A stretch of 14,516 nucleotides of DNA from Solirubrobacteraceae bacterium. Lineage in GTDB: Bacteria > Actinomycetota > Thermoleophilia > Solirubrobacterales > Solirubrobacteraceae. The notes beneath the pieces were generated by a model. That model saw nothing but the letters and a program-made list of their open reading frames with translations, had not been told where the DNA came from and ran no database searches. The position numbers were made by a program, and so were the translations under genes. The DNA is taken from positions 1 to 14,516 of the forward strand of contig JASLDD010000214.1 of NCBI GenBank assembly GCA_030151725.1, in the 5' to 3' direction. Below, in pieces: positions 5,412-13,554 of the stretch; the stretch's first letter is position 1, and the number at the start of each line of letters is the position of its first letter.

Positions 5412-6689
5412 ATGGCAGTGGCAACGACAGCCCTATCGCCTGTATCTGAGACGTGCCGCACGGCCAAGCGCGCGGCGCGGGCGCTCGCGCAGAGCGACAC
5501 GGCGGTCAAGGATGCGGCGCTGGAGGCGATCGCGACGGCCCTGGAGGTGCGCCTGGATGAGATCCTGGCGGCCAACGAGCGCGACATGGAGCTGGCGCAC
5601 GAGGCGGGGATCGGCGCGGCGCTGCTAGACCGCCTGCGCCTGGACGAGCTGCGCGTGGCGGGTATCGCGCTGGCGGTCCGCCAGATCGCGGCGCTGGCTG
5701 ACCCGGTTGGCGAGATCATCGACGGGCACCGTCTCCCCAACGGGCTTGACGTGCGCAAGGTCCGGGTCCCGCTGGGAGTGGTGGCGGTGGTGTATGAGGC
5801 GCGCCCCAACGTCACGATCGACGCGGCTGCGCTGTGCTTGAAGTCGGGCAACGCGATCGTCCTGCGCGGCTCCTCAACGGCGATGCACTCCAATGCGGCG
5901 CTCGCCGGCATCGCGTCCGAGGCGGCGGTGCAGGCGGGGCTGCCGGAGGGCTGTGTGAGCCTGGTTGCGGGGGGTGGGCGCGAGGAGCTGGCGGAGCTTG
6001 CCACGCAGCGGGAGAGCGTGGACCTGATCATCCCGCGTGGCGGTGAGAGCCTGAAGGAGGCGCTGCAGACGGTGGCGACGGTTCCGGTGATCTACGCGGC
6101 TTCTGGCAACTGCCACGTGTATGTGGACGCTACAGCTGACATGGAGGCCGCGGAGGCGATTTTGCTGAACGCAAAGACGCAGCGCCCGGGCGTTTGCAAC
6201 GCGGCGGAGACGCTGCTCGTGCACGAGCGGATCGCGGGCGAGTTCATCCCGCGGATCCTCGGCGCGCTGAACGAGGCAGGGGTGCTGGTGCGCGCCGACG
6301 AGCGCACGTTGGCGCTGGCGGCTGCAGGAGCCTCAGTCGAGCCCGCCACCGAGGAGGACTGGGCGAGCGAGTACCTGGCGCCGATCATTGCGGTGGGGGT
6401 GGTGGACTCCACAGAGGAGGCGATCGAGCACGTGGGCCGCTACGGCAGCGGTCACTCGGAGGCGATCGTCACGCGCGACACCCAGGCCGCGCGTGCGTTC
6501 CAGCTGGGCGTGGACGCGGCGTGCGTGTACGTGAACGCTTCCACGCGCTTCACCGACGGGGGCGAGTTCGGGATGGGCGCCGAGATCGGCAACTCGACGC
6601 AGAAGCTGCACGCGCGCGGCCCGATCGGCCTGCGCGAGCTGTGCACGTTCAAGTACCTGATCGAAGGCGACGGACACGTCCGCGCTTGA
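5412..6689 (+). CDS. proA: Gamma-glutamyl phosphate reductase
   Basis: 425 residues, normal length for ProA. It has the aldehyde-dehydrogenase-type fold with the N-terminal signature DVRKVRVPLGVVAVVYEARPNVTIDAAALCLKSGNA in the NADPH-binding half, IIPRGG, and the catalytic cysteine C262 in QRPGVCNAAETLL. The GGEFGMGAEIGNSTQKLHARGPIGL motif near the C-terminus is diagnostic. It reduces gamma-glutamyl phosphate to glutamate semialdehyde, which cyclises toward proline. The ATG at 5412 has no good Shine-Dalgarno (GTGTGGG adjoins it). The nadD frame is open across its stop, so proA, nadD and rsfS read as one operon behind palindrome copy 2. Confidence 0.97.
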   Translation: MAVATTALSPVSETCRTAKRAARALAQSDTAVKDAALEAIATALEVRLDEILAANERDMELAHEAGIGAALLDRLRLDELRVAGIALAVRQIAALADPVGEIIDGHRLPNGLDVRKVRVPLGVVAVVYEARPNVTIDAAALCLKSGNAIVLRGSSTAMHSNAALAGIASEAAVQAGLPEGCVSLVAGGGREELAELATQRESVDLIIPRGGESLKEALQTVATVPVIYAASGNCHVYVDATADMEAAEAILLNAKTQRPGVCNAAETLLVHERIAGEFIPRILGALNEAGVLVRADERTLALAAAGASVEPATEEDWASEYLAPIIAVGVVDSTEEAIEHVGRYGSGHSEAIVTRDTQAARAFQLGVDAACVYVNASTRFTDGGEFGMGAEIGNSTQKLHARGPIGLRELCTFKYLIEGDGHVRA

Positions 6690-6717
6690 GGAGCCGCGGG
6701 GCAGCGAGCCGCGCTCG

Positions 6718-7350
6718 CTGGGCATCCTCGGTGGAACATTCAACCCGCCCCACGTGGGGCACCTGGCGGTGGCGCTGCACGCACGCGACGAGCTTGCGTT
6801 GGAGCGCGTGCTGCTGATCCCTGTGCACACGCCGCCGCACAAGACCGTCGGCAGGGACCCCGGGCCGGAGCACCGTCTGCGCATGTGCGAGCTGGCCGTC
6901 GCAAACGCCGAGGGTCTTGCGGCATGCGGCCTCGAGGTGGAACGGGGGGGAGCGTCCTATACGGTGGATACCTTGAAGGCCATACGCACAGAGCACCCGG
7001 ACGCCACGCTGACATTGATCGTGGGGGCCGACACGGCCCGCACGCTGCCCTCTTGGCGCGAGCCGATGGAGCTGCTCGAGCTGGCGGATCTGGCGGTGGC
7101 GATGCGCGCGGGCACATCGCGGACAGAGGTGCTCGACACGGTTGCCGGCCTGGGCGACGCGAGCAGTGAAGGGCCGCGAAGGCACCCTCCGATCGGGTTC
7201 CTGGAGATGCAGCCGATCGAGGTGTCCTCTTCGATGGTGCGCGAACGTGTGGCCGCGGGGGAGCCGGTCGATGACCTGGTGGGGCCGGCGGTGGCGGAGT
7301 ACATCGCCGAGCACGGCCTCTACCGCACGCCGATCGAGGTGGCAGGCTGA
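6718..7350 (+). CDS. nadD: Nicotinate-nucleotide adenylyltransferase, apparent CTG start
   Basis: 210 residues if begun at CTG 6718: LGILGGTFNPPHVGHL puts the nucleotidyltransferase GGTFNPPH-x-GH motif at residues 5-15, exactly where NadD normally has it. IPVHTPPHK follows, then LIVGADTARTLPSW, and SSSMVR (170-175), the counterpart of the ISSTxIR motif; the end AVAEYIAEHGLYR is typical. NadD adenylates nicotinate mononucleotide, the penultimate step of NAD synthesis. The frame is open back to a TGA at 6658-6660 but contains no ATG, GTG or TTG before the motif. The first usual start is GTG 6754, which would delete GGTFNPPH. CTG 6718 is therefore preferred; GAGGAG at 6688-6693 is 24 nt away. 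A sequence error or another noncanonical start remains possible. The stop overlaps rsfS by one base. Confidence 0.88.
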   Translation: MGILGGTFNPPHVGHLAVALHARDELALERVLLIPVHTPPHKTVGRDPGPEHRLRMCELAVANAEGLAACGLEVERGGASYTVDTLKAIRTEHPDATLTLIVGADTARTLPSWREPMELLELADLAVAMRAGTSRTEVLDTVAGLGDASSEGPRRHPPIGFLEMQPIEVSSSMVRERVAAGEPVDDLVGPAVAEYIAEHGLYRTPIEVAG

Positions 7351-7703
7351 TGGCGCCAGAGGAGCTGATTGCGGAGATCGCGCGCTATGCGGCCGACAAG
7401 AAGGCGATCGACGTTGTCGAGCTGGACCTGCGGGGAGTGCTCGGCTACACGGACTACTTCTTGGTCTGCTCGGGCAACACGGGGCGCCAGGCCAAAGCGA
7501 TCCACGACGGCATCCTGGAGGGCCTCAAGCACGACCACGAGATGCACCCGCGGCGGGTCGAGGGCTCGGCGCAGGGGGGTTGGATCCTGATGGACTACCT
7601 CGACGTGGTGGTCCACATCTTCACGCCGGAAACGCGCGAGTTCTACCGCTTGGAGCAGCTGTGGGGCGAGGTCCCCGCGCGCGCGGCCGGCGACGGAACG
7701 TAG
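7350..7703 (+). CDS. rsfS: Ribosomal silencing factor RsfS
   Basis: 117 residues, the usual length for the RsfS/Iojap/YbeB family. Recognisable blocks are DKKAIDVVELDLRG, GYTDYFLVCSGNTGRQAKAI (the YFV-x-SG-x-S/T family core), RRVEGSAQGGWILMDYLDVVVHIF and REFYRLEQLWG. RsfS binds L14 on the 50S subunit and blocks joining with 30S, shutting down translation in starvation. TGATG couples its start to the nadD stop, with GAGGTGG about 7 nt upstream. The nadD-rsfS pair is conserved across many bacteria. No strong terminator follows within 7704-7830. Confidence 0.96.
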   Translation: MAPEELIAEIARYAADKKAIDVVELDLRGVLGYTDYFLVCSGNTGRQAKAIHDGILEGLKHDHEMHPRRVEGSAQGGWILMDYLDVVVHIFTPETREFYRLEQLWGEVPARAAGDGT

Positions 7704-7834
7704 AGCTGCAGTCGAGACGGGTCAGGCTGGGCGCCAGGCGCGTAGTCGGAGACGCATAGGGCTCACACGCCACGGCCCGATCGCGTGCGTGGATCACAAA
7801 TCGCCCTTTGCTCATCTCGATAGTTGAAGTTCGG

Positions 7835-7864
7835 TTGACCACCGACAGCCACACCGGTTAGGGT
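7835..7864 (+). promoter_or_regulatory. Promoter candidate for the secreted hydrolase
   Basis: TTGACC at 7835-7840 and TAGGGT at 7859-7864 are separated by 18 nt, a good match to the actinobacterial housekeeping form (TTGACn, TAnnnT). It lies about 50 bp before the hydrolase ATG, in the 212-bp spacer after rsfS, and is the best-looking promoter in the window. Confidence 0.5.
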
Positions 7865-7915
7865 CGCGAGGACAGCGCCGCGTAGGGCGCGGCGCGCGGG
7901 GAGAAGAGGGAATCC

Positions 7916-9151
7916 ATGCACTATTCGATCACCGGGCGCCGGGTGCACCATCCTGCGCTGATTGCCGCTGCGCTGATTGCGGCGGCGCTTCTTTACAGCC
8001 TGGGCGTGCTGGCGCCTGCGGCGCGAGCCGATGGTCCAGGGTCGGGAACCCCGACCACGGTCAGCGTCGGCGACTCGTTCATCTCGGGAGAGGCGGGGCG
8101 CTGGGCGGGCAACACCGACGAAAGCTCATCCAAGACGGACGCGCTGGGATCGACGGCCTACTACGACAACTCGAGCAACACGGCAGAACTGATCAAAGGC
8201 TGCCACCGCTCGAAGTCGGCCGAGGTCTACATAGGCAGCGGCGTGACGGGCGAGAACCTGGCCTGCTCGGGAGCGAAGACGTCGAGCTTCACGGAAGGCG
8301 AAACGTTCAAGCCGGGCATCGACTTCTACAACTCGGGCGGCAAAGAAGGCCAGGCGCTGATGCTCCAGCACTACGCGGCCACCCACAACGTGAAGCTGGT
8401 GGCGTTGTCGATCGGGGGCAACAACTTCAACTTCGCGAGCATCGTGACGACGTGCGTGGAGGACTTCCTGGAGTCGACGATCTTCTACGACTTCTACTGC
8501 AGCAAAGAAAGCTCGGTGACGAACAACTTCACGACGAGCAACGTAAACAAAGTCAGGGGCGAAATCGAAACGGCGATCAAAAACGTAGCCACGGCGATGA
8601 CGAACGCGGGCTACTCGAGCACGCAGTACACGATCCTCGTGCAGGACTACCCCTCGCCGATCCCCAACGGGTCTGAATTCCGCTACACGCAGAGCGGCTA
8701 CTCGAGGCAGTTCACGGGCGGCTGCGGCTTCTGGAACACAGACGCCAACTACGCTAACGCGACGATGCTGCCGACGATCGACAACACCGTCCTGGGTGCA
8801 GCGTCCGGAGTTGGCCTGTCGAACGTGAAGACGATGGAATTGGCCTCGGCCTTCAACAGCCACAGGCTGTGCGACAAAGGTGTGGGCCTCCTGGAGGAAG
8901 AGGGCCTGTCCAACTGGAAAGCGACCGAAGCGGTCAACAAGAGCGAGTGGTTCAACCAGATCCGCACGGTCGAAACGCTGATCGGGCCGTATGAACTCCA
9001 GGAAGACATCCACCCCAACTACTGGGCGCAGCTGGGCCTCCGCAACTGCCTAACGCAGGCCTACAACGCGGGCACACCCAAGGGCGGGACGTGCACGACG
9101 TCAGGGTCGGGCCTGAACTCGGCGGGCGAGCCGAACATGTCGCTGCACTGA
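7916..9151 (+). CDS. Secreted SGNH/GDSL-family hydrolase (lipase/esterase-like)
   Basis: 411 residues. A signal peptide is clear: basic GRRVHH, a hydrophobic stretch at ~13-32 and an ARA cleavage site after A38. The SGNH blocks follow in order: GDSF with nucleophile S54 (SVGDSFISGE), an N/G-rich middle, GGNN at 167-170 (ALSIGGNNFNF) and the catalytic His H366 in EDIHPNYW, with D364 two residues before it. The spacing and eight mature-region cysteines (96, 117, 180, 195, 270, 319, 378, 393) recall secreted actinobacterial esterases/lipases, so disulfides are likely. The substrate (lipid, acetylated sugar) cannot be told. GAGAAGAGGG lies 5 nt before the ATG. It is monocistronic in appearance, with its own promoter candidate and a downstream hairpin. 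Confidence 0.88.
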   Translation: MHYSITGRRVHHPALIAAALIAAALLYSLGVLAPAARADGPGSGTPTTVSVGDSFISGEAGRWAGNTDESSSKTDALGSTAYYDNSSNTAELIKGCHRSKSAEVYIGSGVTGENLACSGAKTSSFTEGETFKPGIDFYNSGGKEGQALMLQHYAATHNVKLVALSIGGNNFNFASIVTTCVEDFLESTIFYDFYCSKESSVTNNFTTSNVNKVRGEIETAIKNVATAMTNAGYSSTQYTILVQDYPSPIPNGSEFRYTQSGYSRQFTGGCGFWNTDANYANATMLPTIDNTVLGAASGVGLSNVKTMELASAFNSHRLCDKGVGLLEEEGLSNWKATEAVNKSEWFNQIRTVETLIGPYELQEDIHPNYWAQLGLRNCLTQAYNAGTPKGGTCTTSGSGLNSAGEPNMSLH

Positions 9152-9170
9152 TCGCAGGCGATCCGCAAAG

Positions 9171-9199
9171 TGTCGGGTGCGGCGAAGGTCGCACCCGAC
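9171..9199 (+). terminator. Strong hairpin after the hydrolase gene
   Basis: TGTCGGGTGCG (9171-9181) pairs perfectly over 11 bp with CGCACCCGACA (9189-9199) around a 7-nt loop, 19 nt after the hydrolase stop. There is no U-tract after it, which is common for actinobacterial terminators. It separates the hydrolase from the GGDEF-EAL gene. Confidence 0.6.
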
Positions 9200-9273
9200 A
9201 TCTGCGGTGACTACTGATGTGTTCGCGTAGTTGGAACTGACAAGGAGCACGCTGTGGACGCCGAGTAGAGGGT

Positions 9274-11925
9274 ATGTATCGCCCTCTCGAGTTCGGGCTC
9301 GCTCCCAGGACGCCCCAGGCATCGACCCTCGCCAAGTGGCCCAGACCCCCCCGACGCTGGATCGTGCTTGCGGCCTTTGTCGGGCTGTACGTGCTCTGGC
9401 AGGTGACCGGCTGGGGCGTTGTACGCAGAGAGCTCGCGGGAGGGGTGTTCCTGCTGATCATCGCGCTGGCAGCTGCCGCAGTTGCTTATCGGGCCTCGCG
9501 ACGGGCGGCCGGCGCGTCGCGGTGGGCATGGCGGCTGGTGATGCTTGCCCTCCTGGCACAATCGCTCGGGCAGGGCATGCAACTCATCCTGGAAGGCATG
9601 GGAGTCTCGCCCTACACATCGCTTGCCGACCCTCTCTACCTGAGCTTCTATCCGCTGTTGCTGGCGGGCGTGCTGCGCTTTCCTGCAGTGCGTCGCTCGC
9701 GCCGAGAGGCGCGGGAGCTCATCCTCGACTGCGCCATCGTCACGCTGGGCGGCGGCGCGGTGTTCCTGTATGTGGTGATCGGCCCCGACGTGATCGCGGC
9801 GAGCACGCCACTGGAAACGCTCGTGTCGGTGGCCTATCCGGTCGGCGACCTGATCCTGCTGGTGGCCCTCGGTACGGTGCTACTGCGCGGTGCGGCGGCA
9901 GAGACGGCTCGCTCGCTGCGCCCGATGGCGCTTGCCATCGGTCTGTTCGCGCTGGCGGATCTGGTCTATGGCTACACGGTGCTGCACGGCACCTACAGCG
10001 CGGGCGATCCCACTGACACGCTGTATGTGCTGGCGTTTGCGTGCTTCGTGGTCGCGGCCTGGAGGCAGACGGCGCAGAATGATGTCGAGGTGCCGAAGAC
10101 CGATGCGCCGGTCACCGCCGGGGCATCGTGGCTTCCCTATCTCGGGATCACCGCAGCAGGCGCGATCACGGTCGCCAAGGAGCTCAACCAGCCGTTCTTC
10201 CCGGATCTCGGCGTGGCGCTTGCGGTAGCGCTGATCGGTTTCCTCGTGGTGGCGCGGCAGGCGCTGTCACACGACCGTGTGAAGAGGAGTCTCGAACGGC
10301 TCGCCCAGGCGCAGGAGATCGCGCGGGTGGGCTCGTGGGAATGGGATGTGGAGCGAGACGTAGTTGAACGCTCGGAGGTCGATTTGAAGCTCTACGGCTT
10401 GGACGTGCGTACACCGGCGATGTCGAAAGCCGAGGCCCTGAGTCCGCTCGAGCCGAGCGACCGCAAACGGCTTAACGACCTGGTGGACACGGTCTTGCGG
10501 GATGGGGGTCCGTTCAGCTGTGAGGTGCGCATATGTCGAAGCGACGGCGAGATCCGCACGATGCTCACCCGTGGGGAGACGGCGCGAACCGATGGGCGTT
10601 TGTGTATCCGGGGCACACACCAGGACATAACGGAGCGCAAGAACATGGAGATCGAGCTGCAGTTTCAGGCCGATCACGATCCGCTGACAGGTCTTTGCAA
10701 CCGCCGCAGATTGGCCGAGGAGCTCGAAGTCGTGCTGCGCAGCCCAGCTCGAGATGAGGGGGGTGGGGCGCTGCTGATGTTGGACATCGACGACTTCAAG
10801 GTCCTCAACGACACGTGCGGTCATGCGGCGGGCGACAGCGCGCTGAAGGTGTTCGCGCAGGCGATCGAAGGACTGGTGCGCGTGGGGGACACCGTTGCAC
10901 GGATCGGCGGAGACGAGTTCGCGGTGCTGCTGTGCGAAGCGGGCAAGTCAGAGGCGTTCGCTGCGGCCGAGAGGATCCGCGAAAGGGCGGAGCTTGAGAT
11001 GGACTGCGCGATCCACGTCACGGGAGGTCTGGTTACGTTCGGTGGATGGAGCGAGCTGACGGCCTCCGATGCTCTGATTGCTGCGGACATCGCTCTGTAT
11101 GAGGCCAAGGAAGCGGGCAAGGACCGCTTGCAGCTCTACCACGGAAGTGCTGGAGCGGCGGTGACGTGGGTGGAGAGAATCCGCTCGGCTCTCGCGGAGG
11201 ATCGATTTGTGCTGTACGCGCAGCCGATGTTCGACCTGCACAGCAACTCGATGGCGCACAGCGAGCTGCTGATACGGATGCGCTCCGAAAGCGGCGAGGT
11301 GATAGCGCCTTCGGCGTTCGTGCCCACGGCGGAACGCTTCGGCCTGATCAACGAGATCGACCGTTGGGTCACCCGCGAGGGGCTGCGCCTGGCGGCGAAG
11401 GGCAAGCGGGTGAGCATCAACCTGTCAGCGCAGTCGATCGGAGACGAGCGCATTCTGGAGTTGCTCAGGGATGCGCTCAGGGCGGGCGTGGACCCCGACG
11501 ATGTCATCTTCGAGATCACGGAGAGCGCTGCAATGGGCAACATGGACGAAGCACGCACGTTTGCCGATGCGCTGATCGATCTCGGCTGTGAGCTTGCGCT
11601 CGACGACTTCGGCACGGGCTTTGGATCGTTCACCTACCTCAAGCACCTCCCGGCGCGCTATCTGAAGATCGACATGGAGTTCGTGCGTGAGATGGTGTTC
11701 AACGAGACCGATCGCCAGGTGGTCAACTCGATCGTCAAAGTCGCGCACAGCCTCGGCAAGCTGACGATCGCGGAGGGCGTCGAGGACGCGGCCACCCTGC
11801 AGGCTCTGCGCGAATTCGGCGTGGACAGGGTGCAGGGCTACTTTGTGGGTCGCCCCCGCCCGCTCTCGGCGGCCAAGCCTCGCCAGGTCCCGATGCGGCG
11901 CAGACTTGCCAAGATTGGTGTGTGA
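9274..11925 (+). CDS. Membrane-bound PAS-GGDEF-EAL cyclic-di-GMP enzyme
   Basis: 883 residues. About 9-10 hydrophobic segments fill residues ~28-330 with no recognised sensor family. A PAS domain follows at ~345-455 (ARVGSWEWD to DITERK). The GGDEF domain has an intact GGDEF at 545-549 and an RxxD inhibitory site (RVGD, 536-539) exactly five residues before it. The EAL domain retains the metal and catalytic set: E664 (SELLIR), INLSAQ, EITES, DDFGTG (D777, D778), LKID, IAEGVED and QGYFVGRP from Q854. Both synthesis and breakdown of c-di-GMP are therefore possible, and which dominates cannot be read from sequence. It probably senses a membrane or small-molecule cue through the TM and PAS parts. 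The ATG at 9274 has AGAGGG almost adjoining. The gene converges with the membrane protein gene downstream. Confidence 0.95.
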   Translation: MYRPLEFGLAPRTPQASTLAKWPRPPRRWIVLAAFVGLYVLWQVTGWGVVRRELAGGVFLLIIALAAAAVAYRASRRAAGASRWAWRLVMLALLAQSLGQGMQLILEGMGVSPYTSLADPLYLSFYPLLLAGVLRFPAVRRSRREARELILDCAIVTLGGGAVFLYVVIGPDVIAASTPLETLVSVAYPVGDLILLVALGTVLLRGAAAETARSLRPMALAIGLFALADLVYGYTVLHGTYSAGDPTDTLYVLAFACFVVAAWRQTAQNDVEVPKTDAPVTAGASWLPYLGITAAGAITVAKELNQPFFPDLGVALAVALIGFLVVARQALSHDRVKRSLERLAQAQEIARVGSWEWDVERDVVERSEVDLKLYGLDVRTPAMSKAEALSPLEPSDRKRLNDLVDTVLRDGGPFSCEVRICRSDGEIRTMLTRGETARTDGRLCIRGTHQDITERKNMEIELQFQADHDPLTGLCNRRRLAEELEVVLRSPARDEGGGALLMLDIDDFKVLNDTCGHAAGDSALKVFAQAIEGLVRVGDTVARIGGDEFAVLLCEAGKSEAFAAAERIRERAELEMDCAIHVTGGLVTFGGWSELTASDALIAADIALYEAKEAGKDRLQLYHGSAGAAVTWVERIRSALAEDRFVLYAQPMFDLHSNSMAHSELLIRMRSESGEVIAPSAFVPTAERFGLINEIDRWVTREGLRLAAKGKRVSINLSAQSIGDERILELLRDALRAGVDPDDVIFEITESAAMGNMDEARTFADALIDLGCELALDDFGTGFGSFTYLKHLPARYLKIDMEFVREMVFNETDRQVVNSIVKVAHSLGKLTIAEGVEDAATLQALREFGVDRVQGYFVGRPRPLSAAKPRQVPMRRRLAKIGV

Positions 11926-11972
11926 GCACTTTACGCCGGCTGCGCGACGGCTGCGCCATCTGCGGACGCGAG

Positions 11973-12806
11973 CTAGCAGTCAGGCAGTGGGCTAGGCCGA
12001 GGCTCGCCGCGGATGAGCGCGAGCGATGCTGTCTGTATCAGCAGCGCGAGTCCTGTGGCAAGCGCGAAAGCGGCAGCGATGTCGAGGCTGTGCAGAGAGA
12101 TGGCGAGCGTGAAGCAGAACAGGGCAAACGCGACGAAGCCGCTTATCAGCCCACGAAGCAGGCGCAGGAGCTCATCGGTGCCGCGCTGGGCGTGGGTGAA
12201 GGTGGCGAGCACGGTGGCGATGATTGGAAACGGCGCAAGCAGCCCACTGAGCTGCGGCCCCAGCCAGCCCGCGACTGCGGTGAGGGTGAGCACGAGCGCG
12301 AGCGCGCATCCCGCTCGCACCGGTAGGTCCCATGCCGGCGGGGTGTCATGTTCGCGTCGCTCGTGGCTCGGTTGGGGCAGCGCCGCCAGCCCGACGACGA
12401 GCCCGACGCCGGCGATCGCGAGAGCGACACCGGTGGGAACGGAGATGGCGCTGAAGAGCACCGTGCCAAGTGCGAAGGCCAGCCAGCCGGCGAGCATGCT
12501 CGTGCCCCAGAAGAGGTGGCCGGCGAGGCGTGCGTAGACGACCACGAAGGCGATCAGGGAGACCAAGCCGAGGAGCGTCCCCGCTGCCGCCCCGGCGGCG
12601 AAGGCGCGCCCGTGCGCGAGCGCGTAGACGAGCAGGATCGGGCCGGCCACGACAGGCAATCCGGCGATCAGCCCGCCTATGCGCGGGCCGAAACGGCGAG
12701 CGGCCAGAGAGGCGCAGACGACGAAGCAGGGGGCCAGAAGCAGCTTGATTGCCAGGAGCGTCACGGACAGATGATTGCGCACACCTCGACATGCGGCTCG
12801 TCGCAC
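11973..12806 (-). CDS. Polytopic membrane protein, function unknown
   Basis: Up to 277 residues from GTG 12806, almost entirely hydrophobic, with about eight to nine likely membrane helices, among them VTLLAIKLLLAPCFVVCASLAA (broken by one polar turn), GGLIAGLPVVAGPILLVYAL, LLGLVSLIAFVVVYARLA, GVALAIAGVGLVVGLAALP, ALVLTLTAVAGWLGPQL and FVAFALFCFTLAISL. A single charged loop (PQPSHERREHDTPP) near residue 145 splits it into two halves of similar pattern, each opening with a G-L-P or P-F-P turn (AGLPVVAGP, LAPFPIIATV), which hints at an internal duplication. I do not recognise the family. The start is uncertain: GTG codons at residues 9 and 15 are alternatives and none has a clear ribosome binding site. 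The 47-nt gap to the convergent GGDEF-EAL gene holds no convincing terminator. Confidence 0.8.
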   Translation of the reverse strand: MRRAACRGVRNHLSVTLLAIKLLLAPCFVVCASLAARRFGPRIGGLIAGLPVVAGPILLVYALAHGRAFAAGAAAGTLLGLVSLIAFVVVYARLAGHLFWGTSMLAGWLAFALGTVLFSAISVPTGVALAIAGVGLVVGLAALPQPSHERREHDTPPAWDLPVRAGCALALVLTLTAVAGWLGPQLSGLLAPFPIIATVLATFTHAQRGTDELLRLLRGLISGFVAFALFCFTLAISLHSLDIAAAFALATGLALLIQTASLALIRGEPRPSPLPDC

Positions 12807-12827
12807 AAGCGCGGGAAGTAGATCGGG

Positions 12828-12920
12828 CTAAAGGCGCAGATTGCCTTTAGGAAGCAGTGGCTTGGGCGTGACCCGGCGGCTTCGACGAGCCGCTGGGGCG
12901 GGCAGGGCGCGTTGCCCGCC
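12828..12920. other. Cluster of three hairpins in a gene-free spacer
   Basis: Within 93 nt there are three perfect inverted repeats: CTAAAGGC/GCCTTTAG (12828-12835 and 12843-12850, 7-nt loop), GCGGCT/AGCCGC (12876-12881 and 12888-12893, 6-nt loop) and GGCGGGCA/TGCCCGCC (12897-12904 and 12913-12920, 8-nt loop). The spacer 12807-13067 between the leftward membrane protein gene and the rightward small gene is otherwise without coding signal. It could be a structured leader, a small RNA or a bidirectional insulating terminator. None has a clear U-tract, and I match it to no known riboswitch. Confidence 0.45.
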
Positions 12921-13067
12921 GCACGTAGCGACAGCTACCCACCCAGGGCCCGGCAGGATGCTCCCCGTTGCGAGCACGGCCACGTGAGGCGTTTGGACAG
13001 GCGTACCAAGGCGCTCTGGGCATCTTTGGCCGGTGGCCCATGGGTCTGGATCGACCGTGAGGGGACG

Positions 13068-13430
13068 ATGCCTGGTATGGCTCTCAGGCCCATATCACCG
13101 GAGGAACTTGCTGAAACGCCGACGCTCTTCGCGAGCTTCATGGGCTACATGGGCACGAACCACAAGACGTTCGGCCAGCTGAGAGCGATCTACAGAGAGC
13201 GCAGGATGGCGCTCAAGGTGGCCGGGGACGACGCGGATGACCTGCGGGTGGAGCGCTTCATAGATGACATGGCAGGCAATCGGTGGAAGGACAACGTGGT
13301 CATGCGTGTAGGGGTGTTTAACGGCACCCAGCTCGCGATCGATGGCATCCATCGTGGCATCGCCTACCTGGCGTGCATAGAGAAGGGCATCAGCCCGGAT
13401 CGACTGCCTGCGCTGCATGTCGACTGCTGA
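13068..13430 (+). CDS. Small protein with ParB/sulfiredoxin-like DG-x-HR signature, unknown function
   Basis: 120 residues from ATG 13068 (MPGMALRPISPEELAETP). No family is recognised with confidence. The C-terminal stretch NGTQLAIDGIHRGIAYLACIEKG (residues ~86-108, broken after 20 by the loop before ISPDRLPALHVDC) has the hydrophobic-DG-x-HR-x2-A arrangement seen in the ParB N-terminal/sulfiredoxin-like fold, where it lines a nucleotide-binding pocket. No helix-turn-helix or membrane segment is visible, so it is not a full ParB. GAGGGG at 13059-13064 is 3 nt from 13068 and 12 nt from an alternative ATG at 13077; the choice is open. The frame is open upstream to 12912, but that part runs through the hairpin cluster and looks noncoding. 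It precedes a glycosyltransferase and may belong to a surface-glycan locus. Confidence 0.6.
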   Translation: MPGMALRPISPEELAETPTLFASFMGYMGTNHKTFGQLRAIYRERRMALKVAGDDADDLRVERFIDDMAGNRWKDNVVMRVGVFNGTQLAIDGIHRGIAYLACIEKGISPDRLPALHVDC

Positions 13431-13554
13431 AGGGAAGCTGCGCTAGGCGTTTAGACGGTGGCGCCCGGACTGGAAACTCGGGACGTAGCGCTACCCCACG
13501 CGCATCGCCTGGCGGTAGCCGTCAAGACACGGAGTCTAGATGCGGAATCAGTTG

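Noticed and set aside
6754..7350. nadD begun at GTG 6754
   Set aside because: This would delete the GGTFNPPH nucleotide-binding motif that is plainly encoded in frame just upstream.
8126..9013. 295-codon minus-strand ORF
   Set aside because: Antisense to the secreted hydrolase, whose signal peptide and SGNH blocks are clear; the ORF is Arg/Val/Ala shadow.
13037..13044. CCCATGGG as a third copy of the palindromic element
   Set aside because: Shares only the CCATGG centre; the TRA/YTA, GCTGT/ACAGC and GAGACAAYAAC parts are missing.
12912..13067. N-terminal extension of the small ParB-like protein
   Set aside because: It would start at TTG inside the third hairpin and reads as Arg/Pro-rich noncoding sequence; good starts exist at 13068 and 13077.
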